Assembly (NCBI RefSeq): GCF_018449675.1
Contig: NZ_JAAVUZ010000010.1
Coordinates: forward strand, 1 to 64,000
DNA: 64,000 nucleotides
Source: Glaciihabitans sp. dw_435
GTDB lineage: Bacteria; Actinomycetota; Actinomycetes; Actinomycetales; Microbacteriaceae
Direction of reading: 5' to 3'
In this document: positions 56,389-64,000 of the stretch, one piece after another
How the letters are laid out: every line of letters starts with the position of its first letter
Position numbering within the stretch: position 1 is the first letter of the stretch
The notes under the pieces: generated by a model
Databases searched by the model: none
What the model saw: the letters and a program-made list of their open reading frames with translations, nothing else
Told to the model about the DNA's origin: nothing
Made by a program: the position numbers and the translations under genes

Positions 56389-57198
56389 CTAGACCGGGAT
56401 GCCGTAGGTGGCCCAGACGGCTTTGCCGTCCGCATCTTTGACGACCAGGTGCGCGTCAGCCTGGAACTGAAAGACCCCGTCGGCGGTGTTGGGTATGCGG
56501 TTCGTTCCCGACACAAAGGCGGGGATTATCTTGCCTTTTTTATTGGTAACGAACACGGCGAAGTTGCCGTCGCCGATCTTCTTGATGAAGGCCTTGGAGC
56601 CGAACTGCTTGGTGCCGAGCTTGGCGATCGGGACGCCCTTGTACTTGATGACTGTCTCACCATCGAACTGGGGCGAAAGGGTGCAATCGCCAGACACCAT
56701 CGTGCCGCCGGTCGGTATGACTTCGCCAGCACGCAGAACTGCCGCGGCCGCGCCCTTCTTCGGGGCGACGACGGTGCGCACGGGCTTCTTCACGGGTGCG
56801 ACATAGCCGCCCACATACATGAAGTGATTGGGATCCGCCGCGCCGAACTCCCGTGTAAGGCGGAATCGGGAAGCGTTTTTCAGCACCCATGCGGCGCGCG
56901 CGCCGGTGAAGTCGGAGATGTCGACGCGCGTTCCCCAGCCATGGGTGGAAAATCCAGCGTCAGCGAGACCGATCGTTGAGGCCTTGCTGAGGTTGTGCGC
57001 TCCGGGGTGGACGTGCATGTCGACCTGAGTCTTGTAGTTCCGGTACCCGCCATCCGGTTTCACGAAACTGATGGTGATGTTTGCCTCTGCTTTTGCTGCG
57101 GCGATCAGGGCTTTCAACGCGGGTGCTGCACTCCGGGCGACTTTCACACCGCCCACTTTGGTTACTTCGAAGATGGTCAGTTTTCCGTTGGCACTCAC
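56389..57198 (-). CDS. M15 peptidase endolysin with lectin-like domain
   Basis: The 269-aa lysin has an N-terminal D,D-peptidase-like M15 domain: GYRNYKTQVDMHVHPG, FSTHGWGTRVDISD (His and Asp zinc ligands) and EFGAADPNHFMYVGG (catalytic Glu and His). A linker (VKKPVRTVVAPKKGAAAA) leads to a bulb-lectin-like domain ending FQFQADAHLVVKDADGKAVW, which should bind wall sugars. Prophage A uses an M23 enzyme at the same step. Confidence 0.75.
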   Translation of the reverse strand: MSANGKLTIFEVTKVGGVKVARSAAPALKALIAAAKAEANITISFVKPDGGYRNYKTQVDMHVHPGAHNLSKASTIGLADAGFSTHGWGTRVDISDFTGARAAWVLKNASRFRLTREFGAADPNHFMYVGGYVAPVKKPVRTVVAPKKGAAAAVLRAGEVIPTGGTMVSGDCTLSPQFDGETVIKYKGVPIAKLGTKQFGSKAFIKKIGDGNFAVFVTNKKGKIIPAFVSGTNRIPNTADGVFQFQADAHLVVKDADGKAVWATYGIPV

Positions 57199-57259
57199 GG
57201 GTGTCTCCTTAAATGACGAAGCCGCCCGGAGGCGGCGGAAGGGGGTTGAGCGAGGGAGG

Positions 57260-57838
57260 TTATGCGGCCGGGTACGTGGCGGTGAGGCTGACCTGAACGT
57301 TGCCGGTTGTGGCGCCGTACCCGGTGATGAGCCCGGTGGCCTGGGCGAGGGTGGCCGCGAATGTTCCGGGTGCGCCTCCGTTGCCCTGCCATGCAGCGAA
57401 CCGGACGTCGAACGGGGGGCGGTAGGGGGCTGCGATCGTCGCGATGCTGTCGTTGCTGTTCCACGCTGACGTCTTTGCGAAGTTGAGGTTCAGGATGATT
57501 GCGCCGGCGGCAACCGACGCGGAAGATCCGATGTCACTCCAGTTGGGCGCCGCGGTCCAGAAGGCCGTCGTTACCCGGGTGAGGTTCCAGAGCTTCCACC
57601 CGGCAGTGGTGCTGATGTACTTCCACGTTGCCTGGGTATCGGCCTGCATCACCTCGAGGCCGGGGAACACATCGCCGGCCGTAACCAGGGCTTGGCGCCC
57701 AGCCGCGTCCGCGACGTATGCGGTTCCGGATCCGCCCATCTTGGCCATGCGAGAAGCGAGCGCGAGGAATGCCCCCGGGCCGTCGGGGATGTCCGATCCG
57801 TTCGGGTAAGGGAGTTGCGGGGCACCGGTGTTGGGCAT
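57260..57838 (-). CDS. tail protein, 192 aa
   Basis: It starts MPNTGAPQLPYPNGSDIPDG, a common start of actinophage minor tail proteins, with ADTQATWKYISTTAGWKLWN and a jelly-roll-like C-terminal half. It may trim or decorate the tail tip. The start overlaps the stop of the next upstream gene. Confidence 0.7.
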   Translation of the reverse strand: MPNTGAPQLPYPNGSDIPDGPGAFLALASRMAKMGGSGTAYVADAAGRQALVTAGDVFPGLEVMQADTQATWKYISTTAGWKLWNLTRVTTAFWTAAPNWSDIGSSASVAAGAIILNLNFAKTSAWNSNDSIATIAAPYRPPFDVRFAAWQGNGGAPGTFAATLAQATGLITGYGATTGNVQVSLTATYPAA

Positions 57839-58059
57839 CAGGTTCCAATCGGGATGATGAGCGGGAGTGCGGGCGGCTGCCAGATGGCGAGCGCGGGGCC
57901 GAGGGTGTAGAAAGCGCCGGGGATGCTGACGCCTTTGAGGTCGTCGGTGCCGTCGAGGGCGACGAGGATCGGTGTGAGCTGCGTGACGGTGCACAGTTTG
58001 AGTTGTGCGAATGGTCCCGACATCTCGCGTATGGCGGCGACGCGGTTGGATCTAGCCAT
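57838..58059 (-). CDS. small tail protein, 73 aa
   Basis: A short beta-rich protein (QLKLCTVTQLTPILVALDGT, then ISIPGAFYTLG-like segments). Overlaps on both sides (8 bp and 1 bp) support translation. The short, beta-only form is common in tail-tip operons. Confidence 0.6.
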   Translation of the reverse strand: MARSNRVAAIREMSGPFAQLKLCTVTQLTPILVALDGTDDLKGVSIPGAFYTLGPALAIWQPPALPLIIPIGT

Positions 58060-59140
58060 CGAATTCCTCCTGGCTGCGCGTGGCTGCGGTCATGTCTCCG
58101 GTGAGGAGGTCGAAGCTGAGGGAGTCGATGAAGTGCTGGAAGATCACGGCGGGCTGGGTGTTGATCTTCGGCGTGATGGCACGGATGACGTCTCCGCCGT
58201 CCAACGCGGGGTTTGCCACGGCGCCGATGGAGAGGGTCTCGGTCGTTCCGAGTACTCGATCGAGAAGGCGGAACGCGGCCGCCAGTGCTTCGGGGCCGGT
58301 AGCGATCGTGGGTGATGCCCACGTGTATGGGATGACGCCGACCTTGGAGGGGTGTCGCGGGTGGGTGGGGTCGGTGACTTGGGCGATCTGCTGGGTCCAG
58401 AACTGGGATCCGTCGCTGGCGGAGGGACGGACGACAACCGTGTTGTACATCCGGTCCTGGGTTCGTTTACGCGTGGCGGCTTTCATCGTTCCGCCGTCGC
58501 CGGCTGCGATCGTCCACACCGACTGATCAGTGGTGGAGGGAGCATCCCTGATGGTGAAGGTGCCGTCTCCGTCGAACCGTGCGACCGTTCCTCCGTCTCG
58601 GCAGAGATCCTTGATGGCGGCGACGCGGTCGGTGTCCCAAACGACGTTGCCGACTTTGCCGGTGTCGGTCGAGATGTCGACCACGAGCGTGTTGGGTTTG
58701 GAGTCGAGGACGATCGCGCGGATGACGTCGACGCGACGCATTGTCGGAGGTGGGGAGTAGGGGCTGAGGAAGTTGGTTCGCGCCAGCCATGCTCCGTCGT
58801 CGGCGAGGGTGCAGCTCACTGTGCCGTCCCCGAAGCTCTGTGATCCGTCGACGAGTCCGCCGGAGAACATGGGCACGAGCTCGGAGGCACCGCCGAAGTC
58901 GATGCCGTGGGTGATCTTCACGTTGGCGCCCGGGGTGATCAGCGAATCGAACTGTGCTGGCGTGGAGGTCAGGGTCAGCGTTGACGTGCGCCGCGGCGAG
59001 GTACCGTCCGCGACCGACACGGAGCCGGCGGTGATCGGGATCTCTCGCGAGTCGTCACCTGGTGGCGTCACGGTGACGACGGTGACGAGGGTCTGAGGCT
59101 TGCGGAGCGCCTCTTGGAATCGATCAGATATCGGATACAT
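58052..59140 (-). CDS. minor tail protein, DUF5047-like
   Basis: The 362-aa protein opens MYPISDRFQEALRKPQTLVT and has PITAGSVSVADGTSPRRTST and a middle domain TMRRVDVIRAIVLDSKPNTL. These features match DUF5047-type actinophage minor tail proteins, which form part of the hub below Dit. Confidence 0.7.
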   Translation of the reverse strand: MYPISDRFQEALRKPQTLVTVVTVTPPGDDSREIPITAGSVSVADGTSPRRTSTLTLTSTPAQFDSLITPGANVKITHGIDFGGASELVPMFSGGLVDGSQSFGDGTVSCTLADDGAWLARTNFLSPYSPPPTMRRVDVIRAIVLDSKPNTLVVDISTDTGKVGNVVWDTDRVAAIKDLCRDGGTVARFDGDGTFTIRDAPSTTDQSVWTIAAGDGGTMKAATRKRTQDRMYNTVVVRPSASDGSQFWTQQIAQVTDPTHPRHPSKVGVIPYTWASPTIATGPEALAAAFRLLDRVLGTTETLSIGAVANPALDGGDVIRAITPKINTQPAVIFQHFIDSLSFDLLTGDMTAATRSQEEFDG

Positions 59141-60453
59141 CAGAACCCCGGTCTGCGTTTGTTGATCGCCATGTCGTTCCATGTGGCGAAGGCGGCTTTT
59201 ACCTGGTTCCAGGTGGGGAAGTCGGCGGCGAGCTGCGCCCACGACCATCCGTTGTTGGCGACGTCGACGACGGGTGCCTCCACCTCGACGTAAGGAAGAT
59301 CGATGTCGCGGTGCGGGTAACGGACGCCGGGCTTCAGCCGCCGCGGTGCGACGTCTCCGATCTGGTAGAAGGCGTACTTGAAATACGTCATCCAGTCGGC
59401 GGGAATGTTGACCAGGATGGGCACCTGATCACGGAGCAGCTCGAGCACGTCGACCTCTGCTTGCCGCGTGTAGGTGCGGATCTTCAGCACACCCTCGTCG
59501 GATCCGCGGTTGCCGGGGATCGTGGTGAGTGGCTTGGATGAACCGAGGATGTCGTGCCGCGTGGCCGTGGCTTTGTTGACGATCGGGTCGAAGTCCGTTA
59601 GCGATGCGTAGTCCGTTGAAGCGGATGCGATCCGAACGGAGCGCGCGGGCGTAGCAGGATGGATCAGCCAGGCGTCGACGGGGCGGAGCCAGACCGTGGC
59701 GGACTGTTCCTCGAGCGTGGCGATCGTGGCGTACGCCTGGACGCGGATCGCGCCCACGACCATGGCGCCTGCCGGAACTGGGGCTGGGAGAGGCGCCAGC
59801 TGCACTTTTGTCAGGGTGAGCGGCGAGGGCACTGACAGGCTGCCTCCCGTGCCCTTGATGGTGACGGAGCTCTCTCCGATGTCGATGGTGAAGGGCTGTG
59901 CCGGATTGATGGTCGTGACGTAGAGGGTGTTCCCCGACGTCGCTGTTGCCAGCGACGTGACCGACAGTTTCCCGCTGGTGTCGACGTACACAGCGACGGA
60001 GTACCCGCCAACGTCTGTGAGCATCACCTGTCGCCCAACCAGCGACGCGATCGTCACCCGGTACTTGCCCGGAGCGACGTCGCGCGCGATCCACTGGTTG
60101 CCGCCGTTGCGTGCTGTGCCGCCAGACACGGTCCACGGCGCGCTCACGGCGGGTCCGTCGGTAGCGGCGGTCCACGCCGCCGTCGACGCCCACGTCTCGT
60201 TCCACAGGTCGGTGACCGCGGTGGAGTAGGTTGCCGACCACCCGTAGGTGACTGGCACTCCGTAGGGGCATTCAAAGTCGTCGACAGGGCGCGAGTCGAA
60301 CCCCGCCTGCGGCTGTTCCCGCAGCGGGATCTGTTCGCCGTCGACGTTGCGCCACACCGACAGCGTCGACATGACGCTGCCGGCGGGCGTCGCGACGACG
60401 ATCCGGGTTCGGGGTGGTGCGTTGGTGGGATCTGCGGTGACGGTGATCGTCAT
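59140..60453 (-). CDS. minor tail protein (Dit/hub-like), 437 aa
   Basis: The first domain (TVTADPTNAPPRTRIVVATP, then CPYGVPVTYGWSATY) is FN3- or Ig-like; a carbohydrate-binding beta sandwich follows near 85-200. The end (WNQVKAAFATWNDMAINKRR) is characteristic of actinophage tail proteins following the tape measure. It overlaps the tape measure stop (TAATG). Confidence 0.7.
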   Translation of the reverse strand: MTITVTADPTNAPPRTRIVVATPAGSVMSTLSVWRNVDGEQIPLREQPQAGFDSRPVDDFECPYGVPVTYGWSATYSTAVTDLWNETWASTAAWTAATDGPAVSAPWTVSGGTARNGGNQWIARDVAPGKYRVTIASLVGRQVMLTDVGGYSVAVYVDTSGKLSVTSLATATSGNTLYVTTINPAQPFTIDIGESSVTIKGTGGSLSVPSPLTLTKVQLAPLPAPVPAGAMVVGAIRVQAYATIATLEEQSATVWLRPVDAWLIHPATPARSVRIASASTDYASLTDFDPIVNKATATRHDILGSSKPLTTIPGNRGSDEGVLKIRTYTRQAEVDVLELLRDQVPILVNIPADWMTYFKYAFYQIGDVAPRRLKPGVRYPHRDIDLPYVEVEAPVVDVANNGWSWAQLAADFPTWNQVKAAFATWNDMAINKRRPGF

Positions 60454-63400
60454 TAGTTGTCCTCTCCGCCCTGCAGCTCGACGGTTTCCCACACGCCGTC
60501 GACCTGGATTCGCGCGTCGACGAACTCTTTGAGTCCCACGCCGGTTTTGTTGATGATCTGGACGACGACCTTGCCGTCGTCCCCCGTCGTCGGCCGCGCG
60601 GGCGTGGTGTCTTCGGCGAGGCGCTTGTTGAGGAGCCCGGTGTCGACGACTGACTCCGCGTGGCCAGCCTCTGCAACGCGCACCAGGGTGCCGCCGGCGC
60701 GCGGAAGCACGGTGGCGCCGGCCGCCAGTCCGGGTACGTGAGGGATCTTGCCGATGTGGACATCGATCACGCCGGCCGTGATGGTCTTCACGTTTGCGGC
60801 GAGCTCGTTTATGCCACCGATCGCCCCGTTTATCAGGTCGATGATTCCGTTGATGATGCTGCCAATGAAGCTGACAACTCCAGTGAAGGCACCCTTGATG
60901 ACCTTGCCGACACCGTTCTTGCCGAACACCACCCCGAAGGCATCGCCGACGTCACCGATTCGGTCAGAAATGAACTTCGAGACCGGCTTGACTGTGCTGG
61001 TCCAGAAGTCAGCGAAGATGCTGCCGACGGCCGACATAGCGGGGGCGATGTAGGTGTGCCAGAGGATGTTGAAGCCGGCACCCATGTTGGAAATCGCGCC
61101 ATTCACGAAGTCAGCGATGGGCTTGATAAATCCGGTCCAGAACCCATTGACGATTACCCCGATGGCGGCGATTGCCGGAGCCACGTAGGTATGCCAGAGG
61201 ATGTTGAACCCGGCACCCATATTGGTAATCGCCCCACCGATGAAGTCAGTGATCGGCTTCACGTAGGTGTTCCACAGCCCCTGCACGACCTGGGCGATAC
61301 CGGCGATCGCCGGAGCCACGTAGGTATGCCACAAGCCACTGAAGACGTCGCCAACGACCGTTATCGCGGCAGATATCCAGTCAGCCACTGGCTTGATGAC
61401 GTTTGACCAGAGCCAGTTGAATACCACACCAATGCCCTGGCCCACCGTGGTGAAAAGTGCACCGAATTCGTTCAGCGCCTTGCTGCTGTCACCAGTCATC
61501 ACTCCGATCAGCAGATCGATGATGGGGAGCAGGATGGCGGAGATGACATTGGCCAGCCCAGCTATCACGGTGCCGACCACATCGAACACGGGAGCCAGGG
61601 CAGCGAGCACCGGACCGAGCGGAGCGAGCACGGCAGCCAGCAGACCGAAGACGGGTGTTAGCAGGCCGATCAGGGGGGTGGCGATCGCGACCACCGCGCC
61701 AAGCAGGGACGACAGAGGCGGAAGCACCGACGAAATGAGCGGCATCAGTGCTTTCACCAGCGCGAGGGCCGGTGGCACTAGCGAGATGATCAGGTCCATC
61801 AAGGGCGGCAGGAACTTGGTCGCGACATCGGAGATGATCGGGCCGAGCTCGTCGAAGATCGAGATAAGCGCGTCGCCGAGGATGGGCAGCAGTGGCTGCA
61901 CGGCGCCAAGGATCGACGACAGGATCGGCGCGAGGATCGATAGGGCGGATCCCAGTACCGGGCCGATCGTGGCGGCCAGGGTCCCGACGAAGGAACCGAG
62001 CGTGCCGAGCGCCGCGGCGATCGCCGGCAGGGCCGGTTCGATACCAGCAAGGCCGGCTTGCAGCCCGGTGAAAAGCGCATCGAGACCTGTGGCGAACGCG
62101 GGTGAGGAAAGCGCGGAGGCGATGCTGCCGAGCAGAGATCCCACGGCCGAGCCCGCGGTGCCGAGCACGGAGGCGATAGTGGGAGCCAGGGCGGAGAACA
62201 TCCCACCGATCGGGCCGAGCGCCGAGCTCAGGCCCTTCACCCCGTCGACGGCTCCACCGAAGATCGTGCCAAGTGCCTTCTGGAACGTGGGGCTGTTGAC
62301 GATTGTCGCGACGGAGCCGAGCGCGCCGGCGAGGATCCCGAGGGCGGTAGAGCCTGAGGACGCGATCCCGCCGAACAGCCCACCGATGATGCTGCCGGCG
62401 GCGATCGCGATGTTGCCGAGATCTCGGAACCCGTCGAGAGCCAGCTGGATCCAGCCCTGCAGCTGGCCATTCCCGGCCGTCGTCTGGATGAAGGCATTGA
62501 AGTCGCCGGCGACTGTGGAGATCGCCGAAGACAGCTGAGGAAGGAACCCGACTCCGACCGAACTCAGCGTGACCAGACTGGCCACGATGGGAGCGATCGC
62601 CGGCTTCAGTGCGTCAAGCGCGGAGGCGAAGGTGATGAGGAACGACTGCAGAGCTCCGCCGCTGAGCGACGTCTTGATCGAGTCGAAGGTCTCGCGCACG
62701 AGGCCGCCGAGCGACGTGGCCACGGCACCGAGTCCACCCTGCAGCTGAGGCAGGAGAACACCGCTCACGGCGAGAAGCGAGGTGGCGAATCCAGCGAAGA
62801 AGTTCTCCTGGATGGTTTTGCGAACCTCGGTGAGGCCGTCCCGGACCAGCAGCAACGCGACGACGGCCGCGCGGGCGTTTGGGGTGAGGCCGGCCATGGC
62901 GGCGGCGTAGGCGTCGACGGCGCCGGCACCGCCGGAGCTGGCGGTGTTCACGCCTTCCTGCGCCTGGCGAACCGCATTCTTCGACGCGATGACCTTGGCC
63001 TGTGCGTCGACGACGGCCTGCTGCGACGCGACGAAGTCCTTTTGGGAATCGGTGACGCGCTGCTGGGCTAGTGCCTGGTCGAGTTTCGCGTCGACGACCC
63101 CCTGCACGGCATCCTTGACGGCGTCCTGAGCGTCGGCGATGTCACGCTGGCCACGGATGACCGCGGCCGCGGCATCGGCCGCGGCCTGCTGTGCGTCGGT
63201 GATGCCATCCTGCGAGGCGGCGACCTGGTCGTTGGCCCGCACGATGTTCTGCTGCGCGGCCACAACAGCGTCAGAACCCTCGACACCTGCGGCGTCAGAG
63301 GCGGCTTTCGCGCTGGTCAGGTCGTTGACGTGGGTGGTCTGTTCGGCCAGAGACTGCTTGGCCTTATCCAGCTGCAGCTGCGCGAGCTCGATCTGCTTCT

Positions 63401-64000
63401 GCGGTGCCTCCGGGTTACCGGCGAGCTTGTCGTACGCGGCCTGCGCGTCGGTAAGGTCGATGACACCCTGCCGCTGCGCCAGCTGCGCGTCGACCAGGTT
63501 GTCGGACAGATCCCGCATAGCCTTCGCGCCGTCGACGCGAGCCTGGGTGAGCGAAAGCTCGGCAGCTTTCGCGGTGTCCTGCGCGGCGGTGAGAGCTTTC
63601 TGGGCAGAGGCAAGCGAGGCAACCGCTTGTGTGTAAGTGCGGGTCGTGGCGACGAGCTGCTGCTGCTCGTCACCGACGTTCCGCTGCGCGAGGGCGACGC
63701 CATCCTGCGCGTCTGTTACGTCGCGTGCGGCGTCCGCTGCGGCGCGCTGAGCGGCCGTCACAGCCCGTGAGGACTGCACGACGGCGTCCTGGGCGGAGAC
63801 GACGTCCTTCTGCGCCTGGACGACACCCTGCTGCGCGGCTTCCACCGCGGCCGCGGACTGCGTGACGCCGGCGGCGGACGCTGCAGCGCCTGAGGTGATC
63901 CCCGACGCTTTGAGGGCGTCACCAACGCCGGCGAAGGCACCCGCGAAGGTGCCAATGGTGGCACCCAGCCCACCCAGCAAGGAAGGGATGAGCGCCGCGG
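60453..64000 (-). CDS. tail tape measure protein (5' end outside the window)
   Basis: At least 1180 residues are visible. The N-terminal part is a long Gln/Ala/Asp heptad coiled coil (AVEAAQQGVVQAQKDVVSAQ-like repeats). Several hydrophobic hinge segments follow, then near the C-terminus repeated blocks of GFNILWHTYVAPAIAAIGVI. The repeated WHTYVAPAI units (three or more) are unusual. The reading frame stays open to the right edge of the window. Confidence 0.85.
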   Translation of the reverse strand, partial: AALIPSLLGGLGATIGTFAGAFAGVGDALKASGITSGAAASAAGVTQSAAAVEAAQQGVVQAQKDVVSAQDAVVQSSRAVTAAQRAAADAARDVTDAQDGVALAQRNVGDEQQQLVATTRTYTQAVASLASAQKALTAAQDTAKAAELSLTQARVDGAKAMRDLSDNLVDAQLAQRQGVIDLTDAQAAYDKLAGNPEAPQKQIELAQLQLDKAKQSLAEQTTHVNDLTSAKAASDAAGVEGSDAVVAAQQNIVRANDQVAASQDGITDAQQAAADAAAAVIRGQRDIADAQDAVKDAVQGVVDAKLDQALAQQRVTDSQKDFVASQQAVVDAQAKVIASKNAVRQAQEGVNTASSGGAGAVDAYAAAMAGLTPNARAAVVALLLVRDGLTEVRKTIQENFFAGFATSLLAVSGVLLPQLQGGLGAVATSLGGLVRETFDSIKTSLSGGALQSFLITFASALDALKPAIAPIVASLVTLSSVGVGFLPQLSSAISTVAGDFNAFIQTTAGNGQLQGWIQLALDGFRDLGNIAIAAGSIIGGLFGGIASSGSTALGILAGALGSVATIVNSPTFQKALGTIFGGAVDGVKGLSSALGPIGGMFSALAPTIASVLGTAGSAVGSLLGSIASALSSPAFATGLDALFTGLQAGLAGIEPALPAIAAALGTLGSFVGTLAATIGPVLGSALSILAPILSSILGAVQPLLPILGDALISIFDELGPIISDVATKFLPPLMDLIISLVPPALALVKALMPLISSVLPPLSSLLGAVVAIATPLIGLLTPVFGLLAAVLAPLGPVLAALAPVFDVVGTVIAGLANVISAILLPIIDLLIGVMTGDSSKALNEFGALFTTVGQGIGVVFNWLWSNVIKPVADWISAAITVVGDVFSGLWHTYVAPAIAGIAQVVQGLWNTYVKPITDFIGGAITNMGAGFNILWHTYVAPAIAAIGVIVNGFWTGFIKPIADFVNGAISNMGAGFNILWHTYIAPAMSAVGSIFADFWTSTVKPVSKFISDRIGDVGDAFGVVFGKNGVGKVIKGAFTGVVSFIGSIINGIIDLINGAIGGINELAANVKTITAGVIDVHIGKIPHVPGLAAGATVLPRAGGTLVRVAEAGHAESVVDTGLLNKRLAEDTTPARPTTGDDGKVVVQIINKTGVGLKEFVDARIQVDGVWETVELQGGEDN

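Larger units (their letters stand above)
49056..64000. mobile_element. element B, second prophage-like element (partial)
   Basis: The region holds an integrase, two RHH regulators, cargo genes and a minus-strand tail and lysis block ending in a tape measure gene cut by the window. Head genes and the right end lie outside. The left border is unclear. It is either the shared att core at 49055 (tandem prophages), or the tRNA-Lys at 50186, in which case the integrase belongs to another element. Confidence 0.7.

Noticed and set aside
10018-64000. CRISPR arrays
   Set aside because: I saw no series of regularly spaced repeats. The direct repeats near attL occur twice only and fit integrase arm sites.

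Overview
The window is high-GC actinobacterial DNA, most like Microbacteriaceae: ATGA and GTGA start/stop overlaps, GTG starts, AAGGAG ribosome binding sites, and genes like those of that family. It has a short stretch of chromosome on the left (1-10017), one complete integrated siphovirus-type prophage (prophage A, 10018-49055), and the left part of a second prophage-like element (element B, about 49056 to the right edge, where its tape measure gene is cut).

Chromosome. A secreted alpha/beta hydrolase (minus strand) is followed by a small unknown gene and a tightly packed plus-strand catabolic operon. The operon encodes an NMT1/THI5-type ABC transporter (ATPase, permease, lipoprotein), a RutA-like flavin monooxygenase, a RutB-like cysteine amidohydrolase, a second flavin monooxygenase of the NtaA/DszA group, and an MFS transporter. 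Together they suggest uptake and ring opening of an N-heterocycle or amide. No flavin reductase is seen nearby. Just before the prophage, two convergent genes (DUF4345-like and GNAT) both lack their 3' ends, which looks like a deletion scar.

Prophage A is bounded by an exact 41-bp repeat (10018-10058 and 49015-49055) that is the 3' half of a tRNA-Lys-like gene. From the left come accessory genes (DUF3800, membrane proteins, two zinc-ribbon microproteins, an SGNH esterase). A long minus-strand block (40.8 to 16.6 kb) then holds terminase, portal, MuF-like protein, scaffold, SU10-type capsid, connectors, tail tube, frameshifted tail chaperones, tape measure, tail tip, M23 endolysin, holin region and tail fibre. 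DUF4145 cargo, a replication module and a lysogeny module (excisionase-like, XRE repressor, integrase) finish the element. The integrase reading frame runs through attR.

Element B carries a second integrase, an intact tRNA-Lys(UUU), two divergent ribbon-helix-helix genes around a GGTGTATATACACC palindrome, a PH-like/SHOCT protein, a third zinc-ribbon microprotein, and a HicA-like/HTH pair. A minus-strand tail and lysis block follows (M15 endolysin with a lectin-like domain, holin, tail proteins, tape measure).

The most novel signals are two families of very small proteins found in both prophages. One is a 38-40 aa double-CxxC zinc-ribbon protein (three copies). The other is a 23-24 aa protein ending in LQCDSCQ, placed between holin and tail fibre (two copies). 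Other points of note are the palindrome/RHH switch, paired arm-type repeats for the prophage A integrase, a C13 tract at the end of a tail gene, and one decoration-like domain used in both capsid and tail tip.
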